Shown here: positions 1-7,293 of the stretch, in pieces | Position numbering within the stretch: the stretch's first letter is position 1 | Layout of the letters: every line of letters starts with the position of its first letter | Assembly: GCF_014695395.1 (NCBI RefSeq) | Contig: NZ_JACJOF010000032.1 | Coordinates: forward strand, 50,308 to 114,307 | Source of the DNA: Nodosilinea sp. FACHB-131 | GTDB taxonomy: Bacteria; Cyanobacteriota; Cyanobacteriia; Phormidesmidales; Phormidesmidaceae | DNA length: 64,000 bases | Direction: 5' to 3' | The notes under the pieces: generated by a model | The model's input: only the letters and a program-made list of their open reading frames with translations | Told to the model about the DNA's origin: nothing | Database searches by the model: none | Program-made: the position numbers and the translations under genes

Positions 1-1
1 T

Positions 2-97
2 GAAAAAAATTTAATCGAAATTGCTCTTAAGCAGAATGATAACTACCTAATAGATGAATTACTTCTGCAAATACAACATAGACTTAATACAATTTAG
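2..97 (+). CDS. C-terminal end of an unidentified protein, cut by the window edge
   Basis: An open frame enters from the left edge and ends at TAG 95-97, giving 31 residues (ending IQHRLNTI). The composition is helix-like and rich in Leu, Ile, Asn and Gln, consistent with a protein tail. Too little is visible to assign a family. That it is a gene is an inference from the uninterrupted frame and plausible composition. Confidence 0.4.
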   Translation, partial: EKNLIEIALKQNDNYLIDELLLQIQHRLNTI

Positions 98-134
98 TCT
101 TAAACACAATTCTTAATTTGGTAGTTGGAGTTCC

Positions 135-255
135 TGTAGGTTGGGTAAAGCGCTAGCATACACCCCCTAATAGTTTGCTTAACCCAACAGCCTAACCCTG
201 AACACACAAATTCCTTCACTTATCCATGCGCGATCGCCCGCGCCCAAATCTCAGT
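135..255 (+). repeat. dispersed repeat, copy 1
   Basis: Starts TGTAGGTTGGGTAAAGCGCTA, continues through CCCCCTAATAGTTTGCTT and AATTCCTTCACTTATCC, and ends at the HIP1-containing block GCGCGATCGCCCGCGCCCAAA. The same order of blocks recurs near 798, 4826 and 6599 and in decayed form near 9965. It lies upstream of the deaminase-like gene, in DNA with no supported gene. Confidence 0.75.
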
Positions 256-313
256 GCGATCGCAGATCTCTTAATTGACGAAGAGTTCTCTAAATCGAGT
301 ATTGTGATTAAGA

Positions 314-739
314 ATGAAGCCATACCAAGTCGATGATCAATTAGTCAACGCAGCAAAGCAACAAGCTCTGAAACGATTTCCAGAAGGATGGTCTGGAGCT
401 GCGGCAATGTACACAGAAACAGGACGTATTCTTACGAGTGTTTACGTCGATGCTCTCAATGCAGCAGCTTGCTTATGCCACGAAACTGGAGCAATTTGTG
501 AGGCACATCGATTGAATGAGCGAATCTGCGCGTCAGTTTGCGTATCTAAGGAAGAGACAGTAGAACCATTCGTCATCCTGACGCCCTGTGGTATTTGTCA
601 AGAGCGATTAGCGTATTGGGGATTAGACGTTGAAGTAGGTGTTCCTGACAAAGCAGACCCAACTCAATACCATTCTCTAAAGTTACGAGAGGTGCAACCC
701 TATTATTGGCGTCAAATTTATAGTGAGAATGAGGAGTAA
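314..739 (+). CDS. cytidine deaminase-like protein (CDA / blasticidin-S deaminase fold)
   Basis: 141 residues, the usual size of a single-domain tetrameric cytidine deaminase. The zinc site is visible: C55-H56-E57 matches the (C/H)-x-E element, with E57 as the likely proton shuttle, and P91-C-G-I-C95 supplies the two other Cys ligands. The block following the first Cys (ETGAICEA) matches the helix seen in CDA and blasticidin-S deaminases. Hydrolytic deamination of a cytosine nucleoside or analogue in the cytoplasm is expected from the family. The middle position of C-x-E is His rather than the usual Ala. Substrate choice between cytidine and blasticidin-type compounds cannot be decided. The ATG at 314 is the first in frame. 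It stands alone between two copies of a dispersed repeat. Confidence 0.8.
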   Translation: MKPYQVDDQLVNAAKQQALKRFPEGWSGAAAMYTETGRILTSVYVDALNAAACLCHETGAICEAHRLNERICASVCVSKEETVEPFVILTPCGICQERLAYWGLDVEVGVPDKADPTQYHSLKLREVQPYYWRQIYSENEE

Positions 740-1177
740 TACTGTATCGCTATCTACGGTATTACAACACAACAAATTGCTTGGAGTGGATTAGTACTGT
801 AGGTTGGGTGAAGCGTTATCGTAACCAAACTACCCCGATAGTCTTCTACCCAGCAACCTACCCTAAGCGTACAAATTTCTTCACTTATCCATGCGCGATC
901 GCCCGCGCCCAAACCCTAGAGGTTACCTAATTCTTTACTGTTGTCACCTGCGAGCGTGAAGTGGACAAACCAATGTCCATATCGTATAGTTTGTGGCGAT
1001 GTTTTGATTTCTCTGGTACCAGCCAATTAACTCATCAAAACTGACGGGTCTGGAGATTGCTTGAATCATGCTAACTGTCTTACTTCCGACATCGGATAGG
1101 GATAGTTATTCCATATAATGTTGAGGAACTTTAACCTGGACAAGTCCGTTTAAAGATTCTCTTGTCCGCACGTCCTC
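740..1177. other. intergenic stretch with a dispersed repeat copy, otherwise nothing recognised
   Basis: 438 bases between the deaminase-like gene and the lipoprotein gene. The first half is occupied by repeat copy 2. The second half has no supported open frame, no convincing terminator and no recognisable operator. The promoter of the following two-gene unit should lie here, but no clear -35/-10 pair stands out. Confidence 0.5.
798..951 (+). repeat. dispersed repeat, copy 2
   Basis: Begins TGTAGGTTGGGTGAAGCG, contains the block TTCTTCACTTATCCATGCG and GCGATCGCCCGCGCCCAAA, and ends with CTGTTGTCACCTGC, an ending shared with the copy near 4826 (CACTGTCGCCTGC). Same orientation as the other long copies. 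Confidence 0.75.
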
Positions 1178-2659
1178 TTGAAAAAACCTGTGATTAAAGC
1201 GATCTGTAGCTATGTCTCTGCTAGAAGTAGCTTAGCCTTTTTACTCATTGCCTTGACCCTGCTGCTGTCCGCGTGCGGCGCAGGAGCGACAATGCCTAGA
1301 CGGCAGACGCTTACAGTCTGGTCGCCCTACGCCGATCAAGATGTAGAGATCCTGATCAAAAACTATCAAGCCGTTCACCCCGATGTTGACATCATCCATA
1401 CCACTCACGGGTTGATCAATTATTTCTCCTTTCTAAAGAAACGAATGGCTCAGGGGTTAGGACCAGATATGGCGATCGTGCCTGATCCCGTATTGCCCTC
1501 AATGATTGAGCAGGAACTAATTGAAGATTTAGAACCCTATCAGCTAGATACTTCTAACTTCTATGGCAAAGCATTAGTCTCTTTGCGGGCAGAAAACCAA
1601 CACCTGTATGGTGTGCCCTTTGGGTTTGAAATCATGGCGCTCTGCTATAACCGTGCCCAAACAACAGACCCACCGACTACGCTCAATACAGTATTGAATC
1701 AAGCCAGTCAAGGCAAAGGAATCGCCATTGATGCCGGTTTTTTGAGTAGCGTTTGGGGTATTAGCGCGATGAGCGGCGCACTCTTTAATTCCATTGACCA
1801 TTTTACGCTTGAAGAACAACCATTAAGTCGGTGGTTATCGTGGCTAAAAAATGCCCAGCAAACTCCGAATGTGTATATCGATAGTCGGCGTGAGGTTCTC
1901 TTTGACCTGTTTGCAGCAGGAAATGTAGCTTACTTCCCGTGCTGGACATTTGAAATATCAGCATTGCAGAAGAAATTGGGTAATCAGTTGAGCATTGCTG
2001 TGTTGCCGGGGGAGTTAGACAGTGCCGCTCCAGTCTTAGAAACCGATGCCTTGGTAGTAAACGCTTACGCGAGAGCTGACCAAAAGAGGCTAGCACTAGA
2101 ATTTGCAATGTTTATCACCCGTCGTGAGCAACAGTTGGCATTTCAATCGGTTGAGAACACCTTTGTTGTCCCGACAAACCCTAAAGTGTTGGTCGATCGA
2201 CGGCTGTTAGAAATTCAACGCAGCTTGATTGATCAGGTACAAAATAGTTTTCCGATCCCGATTGCTCAAGCAGAATATCGCACCAATCGCCTGATTCATT
2301 ACGGAGATCCGATTTATGCTCAGGTTATGCAGGGCGACCTGTCCCCAACCGAGGGGGCACGTCAATTTATTGATCAAATCAACCAGCCGGTGAGTGACGA
2401 AGTCATTGAGAAGTCACTTTCAGTGCCCAGCGAAGCAGAAATCAATAAACTTCAGGGCAACATTGCACAACTTCAGGGCAACATCACGCCTAGGACGGAT
2501 TACTTGCTTCAGCTCGGTCAGATTCAACTTCAAACCTTGCGTCGCCCAATTATCTGGTTACAGGTCATTCTCTGCACAGTAGTAGGAGTATTAATATGGT
2601 GGATCGCTCGTCGCCTGAATCGCCTAATCAGCACCTTCATACAGCGGTTCAACGATTAA
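1178..2659 (+). CDS. extracellular solute-binding lipoprotein (family 1, MalE-like) with C-terminal membrane anchor
   Basis: 493 residues. The N-terminus is a lipoprotein signal: a hydrophobic run followed by lipobox L-S-A-C. The body reads as a periplasmic binding protein of the sugar/iron family 1 type: LTVWSPY at the start of the mature domain, then a P-D-M-A-I-V-P strand and a YGVPFGFE hinge-like segment. Unlike ordinary binding proteins it ends in a transmembrane helix (about 458-480) followed by a basic tail (ARRLNRLI), so it should be held in the membrane at both ends. No ABC permease or ATPase gene adjoins it. Its last 64 bases overlap the next gene, an MscS-globin channel, which suggests coupled translation and a shared job, perhaps ligand sensing for the channel (inference). 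The TTG start gives the complete signal sequence; a GTG at 1190 is possible. Confidence 0.8.
   Translation: MKKPVIKAICSYVSARSSLAFLLIALTLLLSACGAGATMPRRQTLTVWSPYADQDVEILIKNYQAVHPDVDIIHTTHGLINYFSFLKKRMAQGLGPDMAIVPDPVLPSMIEQELIEDLEPYQLDTSNFYGKALVSLRAENQHLYGVPFGFEIMALCYNRAQTTDPPTTLNTVLNQASQGKGIAIDAGFLSSVWGISAMSGALFNSIDHFTLEEQPLSRWLSWLKNAQQTPNVYIDSRREVLFDLFAAGNVAYFPCWTFEISALQKKLGNQLSIAVLPGELDSAAPVLETDALVVNAYARADQKRLALEFAMFITRREQQLAFQSVENTFVVPTNPKVLVDRRLLEIQRSLIDQVQNSFPIPIAQAEYRTNRLIHYGDPIYAQVMQGDLSPTEGARQFIDQINQPVSDEVIEKSLSVPSEAEINKLQGNIAQLQGNITPRTDYLLQLGQIQLQTLRRPIIWLQVILCTVVGVLIWWIARRLNRLISTFIQRFND
2584..2588 (+). promoter_or_regulatory. ribosome binding site of the MscS-globin gene inside the preceding gene
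   Basis: AGGAG lies 7 bases before ATG 2596, within the codons for the anchor helix of the solute-binding lipoprotein. It fixes the start of the channel gene and shows that the 64-base overlap is real rather than a mis-called start. Confidence 0.7.
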
Positions 2660-4329
2660 TCAAGTATTTGCGTAGCCAGTCCTACCAGTGGGTCAAAACC
2701 GTTGAGGAACTATCACAGGCACTACTGTTTCCGTTACTGCTGTGGGTAACGCTCTGTCTACTGGTGCTAGTTTTTCCCCGTTCAGGGCCCTGGAACCTGA
2801 ATTTGATTACAACGTTTGTTTTGCCGTTGCTCACGCTGTTTATTGCTTATAGAGCGATCGCAGCAATTGTATTGTTGACGTTTGGGGAAGAGGTATACAC
2901 CTCATTGATACAGCGATTTTTGCTGCCGCTGTTTATCACCTACGCTGTGCTTCAGTTTCTGGGATTGTTTGAAGACATTTCCCTTTTGGGTGACATTCAG
3001 CTATTCACAGTTGCCAATACAACCATCACCTTACGCAGTTTATTTATTGCCTCAATCGGGCTATATCTCTGGTTTGCCGGAGTCACGAGTTTGGCGCAAT
3101 TTTTACGTCGATTGTTGCACGATCGCCTGTATGTGGAAGAGGCAACCATCGATGCTTCGCTGATCCTATTGCGTTATTTTTTGATCGGCTTAGGGCTGGT
3201 GGTTGTCTTTAGCGAATTAAAGCTTGATTCTACGGCGATCGCCGCCATTTCTGGTGGGTTAGCGGTGGGCATTGGCTTCGGACTCAAAGATATTGTAATC
3301 AACTTTATCAGTGGCATCATCCTACTGTTTGAGCGCAGTTTGCGTCCCGGTGACGTGATTGAATTCAACAGCAAAATGGGACGGGTGGAAGAAATTAACC
3401 TACGTGCGACAACCATCAAAACCAGAGATCACATAGAAATTGTGATTCCTAACCAACTGTTTTGGAATGCCAGCCTCATCTCCTATACACGCAGAAGCCG
3501 CATCACTCGATTTGAAATTGAGGTAATAGTTGGATATGACCACGCGCCAGACACCGTAACGACCATTTTGGTGGATGCAGTTCGTAAAAATTCCAAACTC
3601 TCTACTGGGCTAACCGCAAAAGTTGAGATTGGTGGCTTCAAGCAAGATGGCGTGTTCTACAAACTCAAATTCTGGACGGATGATCCTTTCGCAATCAACA
3701 CTCTGCGGGACAAGATTTATCGCAGCCTATGGAAGGCATTTGAAGCAGAAGGCATTGAGCTAGAAACCCTGGCAAACATTAAAATTCACTCCTCTGAAGC
3801 TCTAACTTATTTGGGATCTGCGTCAAGCAAACCTCAGACAGACCAAGATCAGCATCTAACCGCATCGAAACCGCCGCAACCACTCATCTCTCCGCCAAAA
3901 CTTGCTCAATCTAAAGCTTCAACTCAGGTTGAGCTGGTTGAGAACAGCTTTGAAAAAATTAAACCCCATGCAGCTGAGTTTTCAGCCAGTTTCTACAAAA
4001 ACTTGTTTAGAAGCAGCCCCAAATTGCGATCGATGTTCAGCACAACCGATATGGAGAAGCAGCAGCAAAAACTGGTGAGCGCGCTGGTGTTGCTAGTTAG
4101 TAATGTCCGCGCTCCCGATATGCTGGTTCCCATGCTGCGAGATTTAGGAGCCAGACATAAAGGCTATGGGGTAATCGAGGAGCACTATCCGGCTATTGGC
4201 GGCACCCTGCTGCAAACTTTTGAGCAATACCTTAAAGAAGATTGGACACCGGAGGTCAAGCAAGCCTGGACCAATACCTTTGATGCGATCGCCCAAATTA
4301 TGTTGGAGGGTGCAGAAGAATCTCAATGA
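2596..4329 (+). CDS. MscS-type mechanosensitive channel fused to a C-terminal globin domain
   Basis: 577 residues. About 40-205 hold several hydrophobic helices. Residues about 213-255 carry the MscS pore-lining helix and start of the beta domain (GGLAVGIGFGLKD, then LRPGDVI), followed by the usual MscS cytoplasmic part to about 405. A Ser/Pro/Gln-rich linker leads to a globin at about 445-572. Visible globin landmarks are CD1-type Phe481, a Gln at E7 (Q489), proximal-type His521 in the block RHKGYGV, and EEHYPAIGG after it, resembling single-domain bacterial globins and flavohaemoglobin haem domains. The channel part should open under membrane tension; a cytosolic haem domain could add O2, NO or redox control (inference). 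It overlaps the solute-binding lipoprotein gene by 64 bases with its own AGGAG site. Domain calls are firm; the combined function is unknown. Confidence 0.9.
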   Translation: MVDRSSPESPNQHLHTAVQRLIKYLRSQSYQWVKTVEELSQALLFPLLLWVTLCLLVLVFPRSGPWNLNLITTFVLPLLTLFIAYRAIAAIVLLTFGEEVYTSLIQRFLLPLFITYAVLQFLGLFEDISLLGDIQLFTVANTTITLRSLFIASIGLYLWFAGVTSLAQFLRRLLHDRLYVEEATIDASLILLRYFLIGLGLVVVFSELKLDSTAIAAISGGLAVGIGFGLKDIVINFISGIILLFERSLRPGDVIEFNSKMGRVEEINLRATTIKTRDHIEIVIPNQLFWNASLISYTRRSRITRFEIEVIVGYDHAPDTVTTILVDAVRKNSKLSTGLTAKVEIGGFKQDGVFYKLKFWTDDPFAINTLRDKIYRSLWKAFEAEGIELETLANIKIHSSEALTYLGSASSKPQTDQDQHLTASKPPQPLISPPKLAQSKASTQVELVENSFEKIKPHAAEFSASFYKNLFRSSPKLRSMFSTTDMEKQQQKLVSALVLLVSNVRAPDMLVPMLRDLGARHKGYGVIEEHYPAIGGTLLQTFEQYLKEDWTPEVKQAWTNTFDAIAQIMLEGAEESQ

Positions 4330-4380
4330 TGAACTAACTACTCTTGAAGTGATTTCGTTGAGTGCGAGCGCAGATCTCTT

Positions 4381-4439
4381 GTAGGTTGGGTTAACGAATA
4401 AAACCCAAAAATTCCAGCAGAGTTTTATTCCCAACCTAC
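4381..4439. repeat. inverted repeat after the MscS-globin gene
   Basis: GTAGGTTGGG at 4381-4390 pairs with CCCAACCTAC at 4430-4439, and the inner GAATAAAAC (4396-4404) pairs with GTTTTATTC (4422-4430). It can form a long hairpin between two convergent genes and may end transcription from either side, although no T-run follows. The outer arms are the same GTAGGTTGGG word that opens the dispersed repeats. Confidence 0.65.
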
Positions 4440-4474
4440 TAACTAACTTGTATGATCAGATATTGAAAAAGAAT

Positions 4475-4690
4475 TTAATTATACTCCCCAGGAAGAACGG
4501 TTTTCACAACAGTGACTCCACCAAAGTTCTTTCCTGACATTCTCAGTAATTCATCACCTGAAAATTCAAAACCAAGTTTTAGCGCTATTCGCGCAACATC
4601 ATCTGCAGTTGATGCCCCGAGCACCTCATTTTTAAGTGTAGGGTCAGACTTCATTTTCTTTAAAAATGCCTCAAGTTGATCTAAAGCCAT
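4475..4690 (-). CDS. Nif11-type leader/precursor peptide, orphan
   Basis: 71 residues. The N-terminal part has the Nif11 pattern: an initial helix (LEAFLKKMKSDPTLK), a second helix with A-x-x-I-A-x-x-L-G-F-E-F, and a following S-x-x-E-L segment. Nif11-like leaders commonly precede ribosomally made, modified peptides. Here an FGG sequence near residue 58 is followed by a short tail (VTVVKTVLPGEYN) without Cys and with few Ser/Thr, so a lanthipeptide-like core is not obvious. No modification enzyme, peptidase or exporter gene lies nearby in this window. An AGGA sits upstream of the ATG. It could be a free-standing Nif11 protein rather than a natural-product precursor. Confidence 0.75.
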   Translation of the reverse strand: MALDQLEAFLKKMKSDPTLKNEVLGASTADDVARIALKLGFEFSGDELLRMSGKNFGGVTVVKTVLPGEYN

Positions 4691-4825
4691 ATCGGAAATT
4701 CCTATTCTTATTAGCTGCTTGTATGTTAAAAAGGGAAGCCGTTACAGGCTTCAAGCAGATTCTACTATCCTTTCAAGATATCGACAATGAACCAAACTCC
4801 CAATTGTAAAGTTCTCTGTTGAGTT

Positions 4826-4981
4826 TGTAAGTTGCGTGAAGCGCTAGCGTAACCCAACGCCCCTAATAGTTTTCTCGCCCAACCACCTGCCCTAACCGCA
4901 AAAATTCCTTCACAACATCCGTGCGCGATCGCCCGCGCCCAAATCCCAGGAGCCATCTACTCCTTCATCACTGTCGCCTGC
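4826..4981 (+). repeat. dispersed repeat, copy 3
   Basis: TGTAAGTTGCGTGAAGCGCT opens the copy, followed by CCCCTAATAGTTTTCTCGCC, AATTCCTTCAC, GCGCGATCGCCCGCGCCCAAA and an end at CACTGTCGCCTGC. It matches copies 1, 2 and 4 block for block with scattered substitutions. Confidence 0.75.
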
Positions 4982-5038
4982 AATTGACAGCCCCTATTCC
5001 GCCTCAATGGAATAGAGGCTAAAAGCTTGGTTGAAGGT

Positions 5039-5069
5039 GTTGGGTTCCACTGCGTTTCACCCAACCTAC
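5039..5069 (-). repeat. short GTTGGGT hairpin repeat
   Basis: GTTGGGT (5039-5045) and ACCCAAC (5059-5065) enclose a short loop, and the hairpin is followed by CTAC. Read on the minus strand it begins GTAGGTTGGGTGAAACGC, the same head as the long repeats, so it appears to be the head hairpin alone in opposite orientation. Confidence 0.6.
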
Positions 5070-5315
5070 ATCGACTACATCGGCTAGTTGAATGCACAAC
5101 GACGGCATCTATCAAAACTGCACCGCGAAGAATCACGCCGTTGTGTACGAAACCTGAGTTATTATTCTGTCAATGTATTTGACGACGCAGAATACAGAGT
5201 CTTATCCAACAGATCTGACCCTTAATACAGAGTTAATCAAAAACTGTCTGTTCATTAATTACACAAATAGACAGTTTTGAGATGCTATTAATTGACTTTC
5301 AACCTACACCACACA

Positions 5316-5723
5316 ATGGAAAGCAACATAACTATAGTTCCAACGTACGCTGCTCTCTTAGGAATAATCTTCTTTATCGTAAGTATCCGCATAGTACGTT
5401 TGAGACGCTCTCTAAAAATTGGTATCGGTGACAACAACGACCCAATCATGCTCCGGGCAATGCGTGTTCAGTCAAACTTTGCCGAATATGTACCGCTTTG
5501 CCTCATCCTACTCGGATTCGCTGAACTTCAAGGAACGCTGCCAGCAATCCTACATCTTCTCAGCATAGGATTGTTACTTGGCAGAATCCTGCACGCATAC
5601 GGTGTTAGCCAAACCAAAGAAAACTTTCGCTTTCGAGTATCTGGCATGGCTTTAACGTTTACCTGCCTACTGTCAACTTGTGCCACGCTAATATTCAACT
5701 TTCTACGCAATAGCGGCATTTAA
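5316..5723 (+). CDS. MAPEG-family membrane protein
   Basis: 135 residues from ATG 5316; an upstream TTG at 5292 would add eight residues. Four hydrophobic segments are separated by short polar loops. The pattern R-x-x-R near the first loop, the R-A-x-R-x-Q-x-N-F-x-E-Y-x-P block and the later G-R-x-x-H-A-Y-G block are typical of small bacterial MAPEG proteins, a family of integral-membrane enzymes related to glutathione S-transferases. Family members act on glutathione or lipid substrates; the reaction here is unknown. It stands alone; the next gene is convergent and ends 66 bases away. Confidence 0.8.
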   Translation: MESNITIVPTYAALLGIIFFIVSIRIVRLRRSLKIGIGDNNDPIMLRAMRVQSNFAEYVPLCLILLGFAELQGTLPAILHLLSIGLLLGRILHAYGVSQTKENFRFRVSGMALTFTCLLSTCATLIFNFLRNSGI

Positions 5724-5789
5724 AGATTTCTCCCAAGTGAAATCTCAAATTTGACAGAATACATTCCCTCAACAGCAACTTCGCACCGA

Positions 5790-6488
5790 TTAAATCAACG
5801 ATTGGTCAGAGTCGCGAAACCGAAACGCCAGCAGTGAAGGACGCAAACACAAATAGGCAAGCGGTCCAAATAGGGGAATCCATGCTGCTATGTGAAATAG
5901 CTGAGAATCACGCTCTAGCCCCCGCCGCGCCATGTCATCCTGCAACAAAGTTGGGTAAGGAAACAACACACAGAACAGACAAAACGCAATAGTCATTCCA
6001 TAGATAAACCGATTCGTCGTAAACTCTTGGGCAAAAGCAGCCCAATCGCCCCACAAGACCGCGTAAAGAACCAAAACGATCGTGCTGATAGTTAAAATCA
6101 CGCCAGTCATCTGTGAATCTAATATCGCAATCCAGGGATCTTTTTCACCCGAGAACGATCGATTGGGCTGTCGCAATGCCATATATGGAATTAGAGCAAT
6201 CACACCCGACGCGATCGCAGCCAGCATAAACATCCAGGCCGGCAAGCCCTGCATTCTTCCATCTGCAAAAATAAGGCAGCTATAAATTAACAGCCAAATA
6301 CCCACCAGACTAAACAGCGACAAAATTACTGGATTGATATAAGGGATTTGCCCCCCTAGTAGCGATTGCAGAGGTTGCAACGTATCGGGCTGTAAGGGCG
6401 GTGCAAAAAACAGCACACAAATGATGAAACCAAGCCAAATAAACCAGAGCGTCAGCGATCGTGCCATGACGTGTGAAATCCACTGCAT
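5790..6488 (-). CDS. conserved polytopic membrane protein, function unknown
   Basis: 232 residues with about six hydrophobic segments, beginning with LWFIWLGFIICVLFF near the N-terminus. A YPTLLQDDMARRG motif and a final FGPLAYLCLRP helix lie in the C-terminal third and look like conserved anchor points; I recall similar proteins in cyanobacteria and chloroplasts but cannot name the family with certainty. No catalytic signature is visible. The ATG at 6488 starts just before the first hydrophobic segment. It converges on the MAPEG gene and is divergent from the GC-rich gene at 6806, with a dispersed repeat between. Confidence 0.7.
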   Translation of the reverse strand: MQWISHVMARSLTLWFIWLGFIICVLFFAPPLQPDTLQPLQSLLGGQIPYINPVILSLFSLVGIWLLIYSCLIFADGRMQGLPAWMFMLAAIASGVIALIPYMALRQPNRSFSGEKDPWIAILDSQMTGVILTISTIVLVLYAVLWGDWAAFAQEFTTNRFIYGMTIAFCLFCVLFPYPTLLQDDMARRGLERDSQLFHIAAWIPLFGPLAYLCLRPSLLAFRFRDSDQSLI

Positions 6489-6598
6489 TACGCTTGATTG
6501 TCAAATTTTGAGATTAGCGAACCCACCCCCTAAGGGTAGATAAAAACCCGTAGGGCAATCTAATTAAGTCTTTTAAGCCATATCCGTCCAACAGCTAC

Positions 6599-6745
6599 TG
6601 TAGGTTGGGTGAAGCGCCAGCGTAACCCAACTCCTTAGATAGTTTTCTCATACAACAATCTGCCTTAAGCACATAAATTCCTTTACCCATCCATGCGCGA
6701 TCGCCGCACCCGACTCCCAGGGACCACCTAACGGAAAAGATAGCT
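6599..6745 (+). repeat. dispersed repeat, copy 4
   Basis: TGTAGGTTGGGTGAAGCGCC head, then CTTAGATAGTTTTCTCA, AAATTCCTTTACCCATCC, GCGCGATCGCCGCACCC and a diverging end. It sits directly upstream of the GC-rich gene and probably overlaps its promoter region. Confidence 0.75.
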
Positions 6746-6805
6746 GGCAGATCTAATAGTTATTTATAGTTAGAGCGCACCACACTTGCCGCATTGGAGA
6801 CCGTG

Positions 6806-7270
6806 ATGCCCATCGACCAATATCTCGGTACATGGGAACTCGTGCCCGAACTGTCGTTGTACGAAGCCGCCACACCGCCAGCGAGTGGTCAATATACGAT
6901 CGCCGAGTCAGCGCCCGGCGTTCTCACCCTACACGTGCGCTGGCAGACCGAACCCGATGGCCCAGTGCGCGAAGTCACCTTTGGCGGCAAGGCAGACGGA
7001 GTACCACACCCGCTTCCCGCCTTGCCCGACGCCCCCGCCTACGGACCCGACGCGCACACGCTGACGCGGGTCGATGCGCACACCCTCGACAGCACCGCAC
7101 TAGCCGGTGGTGTCGTGATCGCGTCAGCGCGCCGGGTCGCCTCCAAAGACGGAGCCTTGCTAGCGGTTGTGCAAGAGCAGACAGACACCACCGGCCGCCG
7201 AACGCGTAACTTCCAGGTCTATCGCCGCGTGGCAACTGAGTCCGCCAATACCGACGCGCGCGTGCCCTAA
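6806..7270 (+). CDS. hypothetical beta-rich protein, unusually GC-rich
   Basis: 154 residues from ATG 6806, preceded by GGAGA with 5 bases spacing; a TTG at 6794 would add four residues. The sequence begins with a LGTWEL motif and continues as alternating strands (GQYTIAE, LTLHVRW, REVTFGG, RNFQVYRR), suggesting a small lipocalin-like or similar beta-barrel fold (inference). No signal peptide or catalytic motif is seen. The gene is clearly richer in G and C, with strong third-position bias, than the surrounding AT-rich accessory DNA, consistent with acquisition from a high-GC donor. Because of that composition several other frames are also open across it; this frame is preferred for its ribosome site and protein-like composition. 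Confidence 0.55.
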   Translation: MPIDQYLGTWELVPELSLYEAATPPASGQYTIAESAPGVLTLHVRWQTEPDGPVREVTFGGKADGVPHPLPALPDAPAYGPDAHTLTRVDAHTLDSTALAGGVVIASARRVASKDGALLAVVQEQTDTTGRRTRNFQVYRRVATESANTDARVP

Positions 7271-7293
7271 TGTGGCGTGGCGCCTAACAACAC

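Larger units (their letters stand above)
4691..5315. other. long intergenic region with repeats only
   Basis: 625 bases between the Nif11-type gene (leftward) and the MAPEG gene (rightward). It contains dispersed repeat copy 3 and a short GTTGGGT/ACCCAAC hairpin. The remainder shows no supported reading frame or RNA gene. Promoters for both divergent genes should be here but are not evident. Confidence 0.5.

Noticed and set aside
6832..7209. 125-codon frame overlapping the GC-rich gene
   Set aside because: Very Arg-rich, typical of an out-of-frame reading of GC-rich DNA; the frame at 6806 has a ribosome site.
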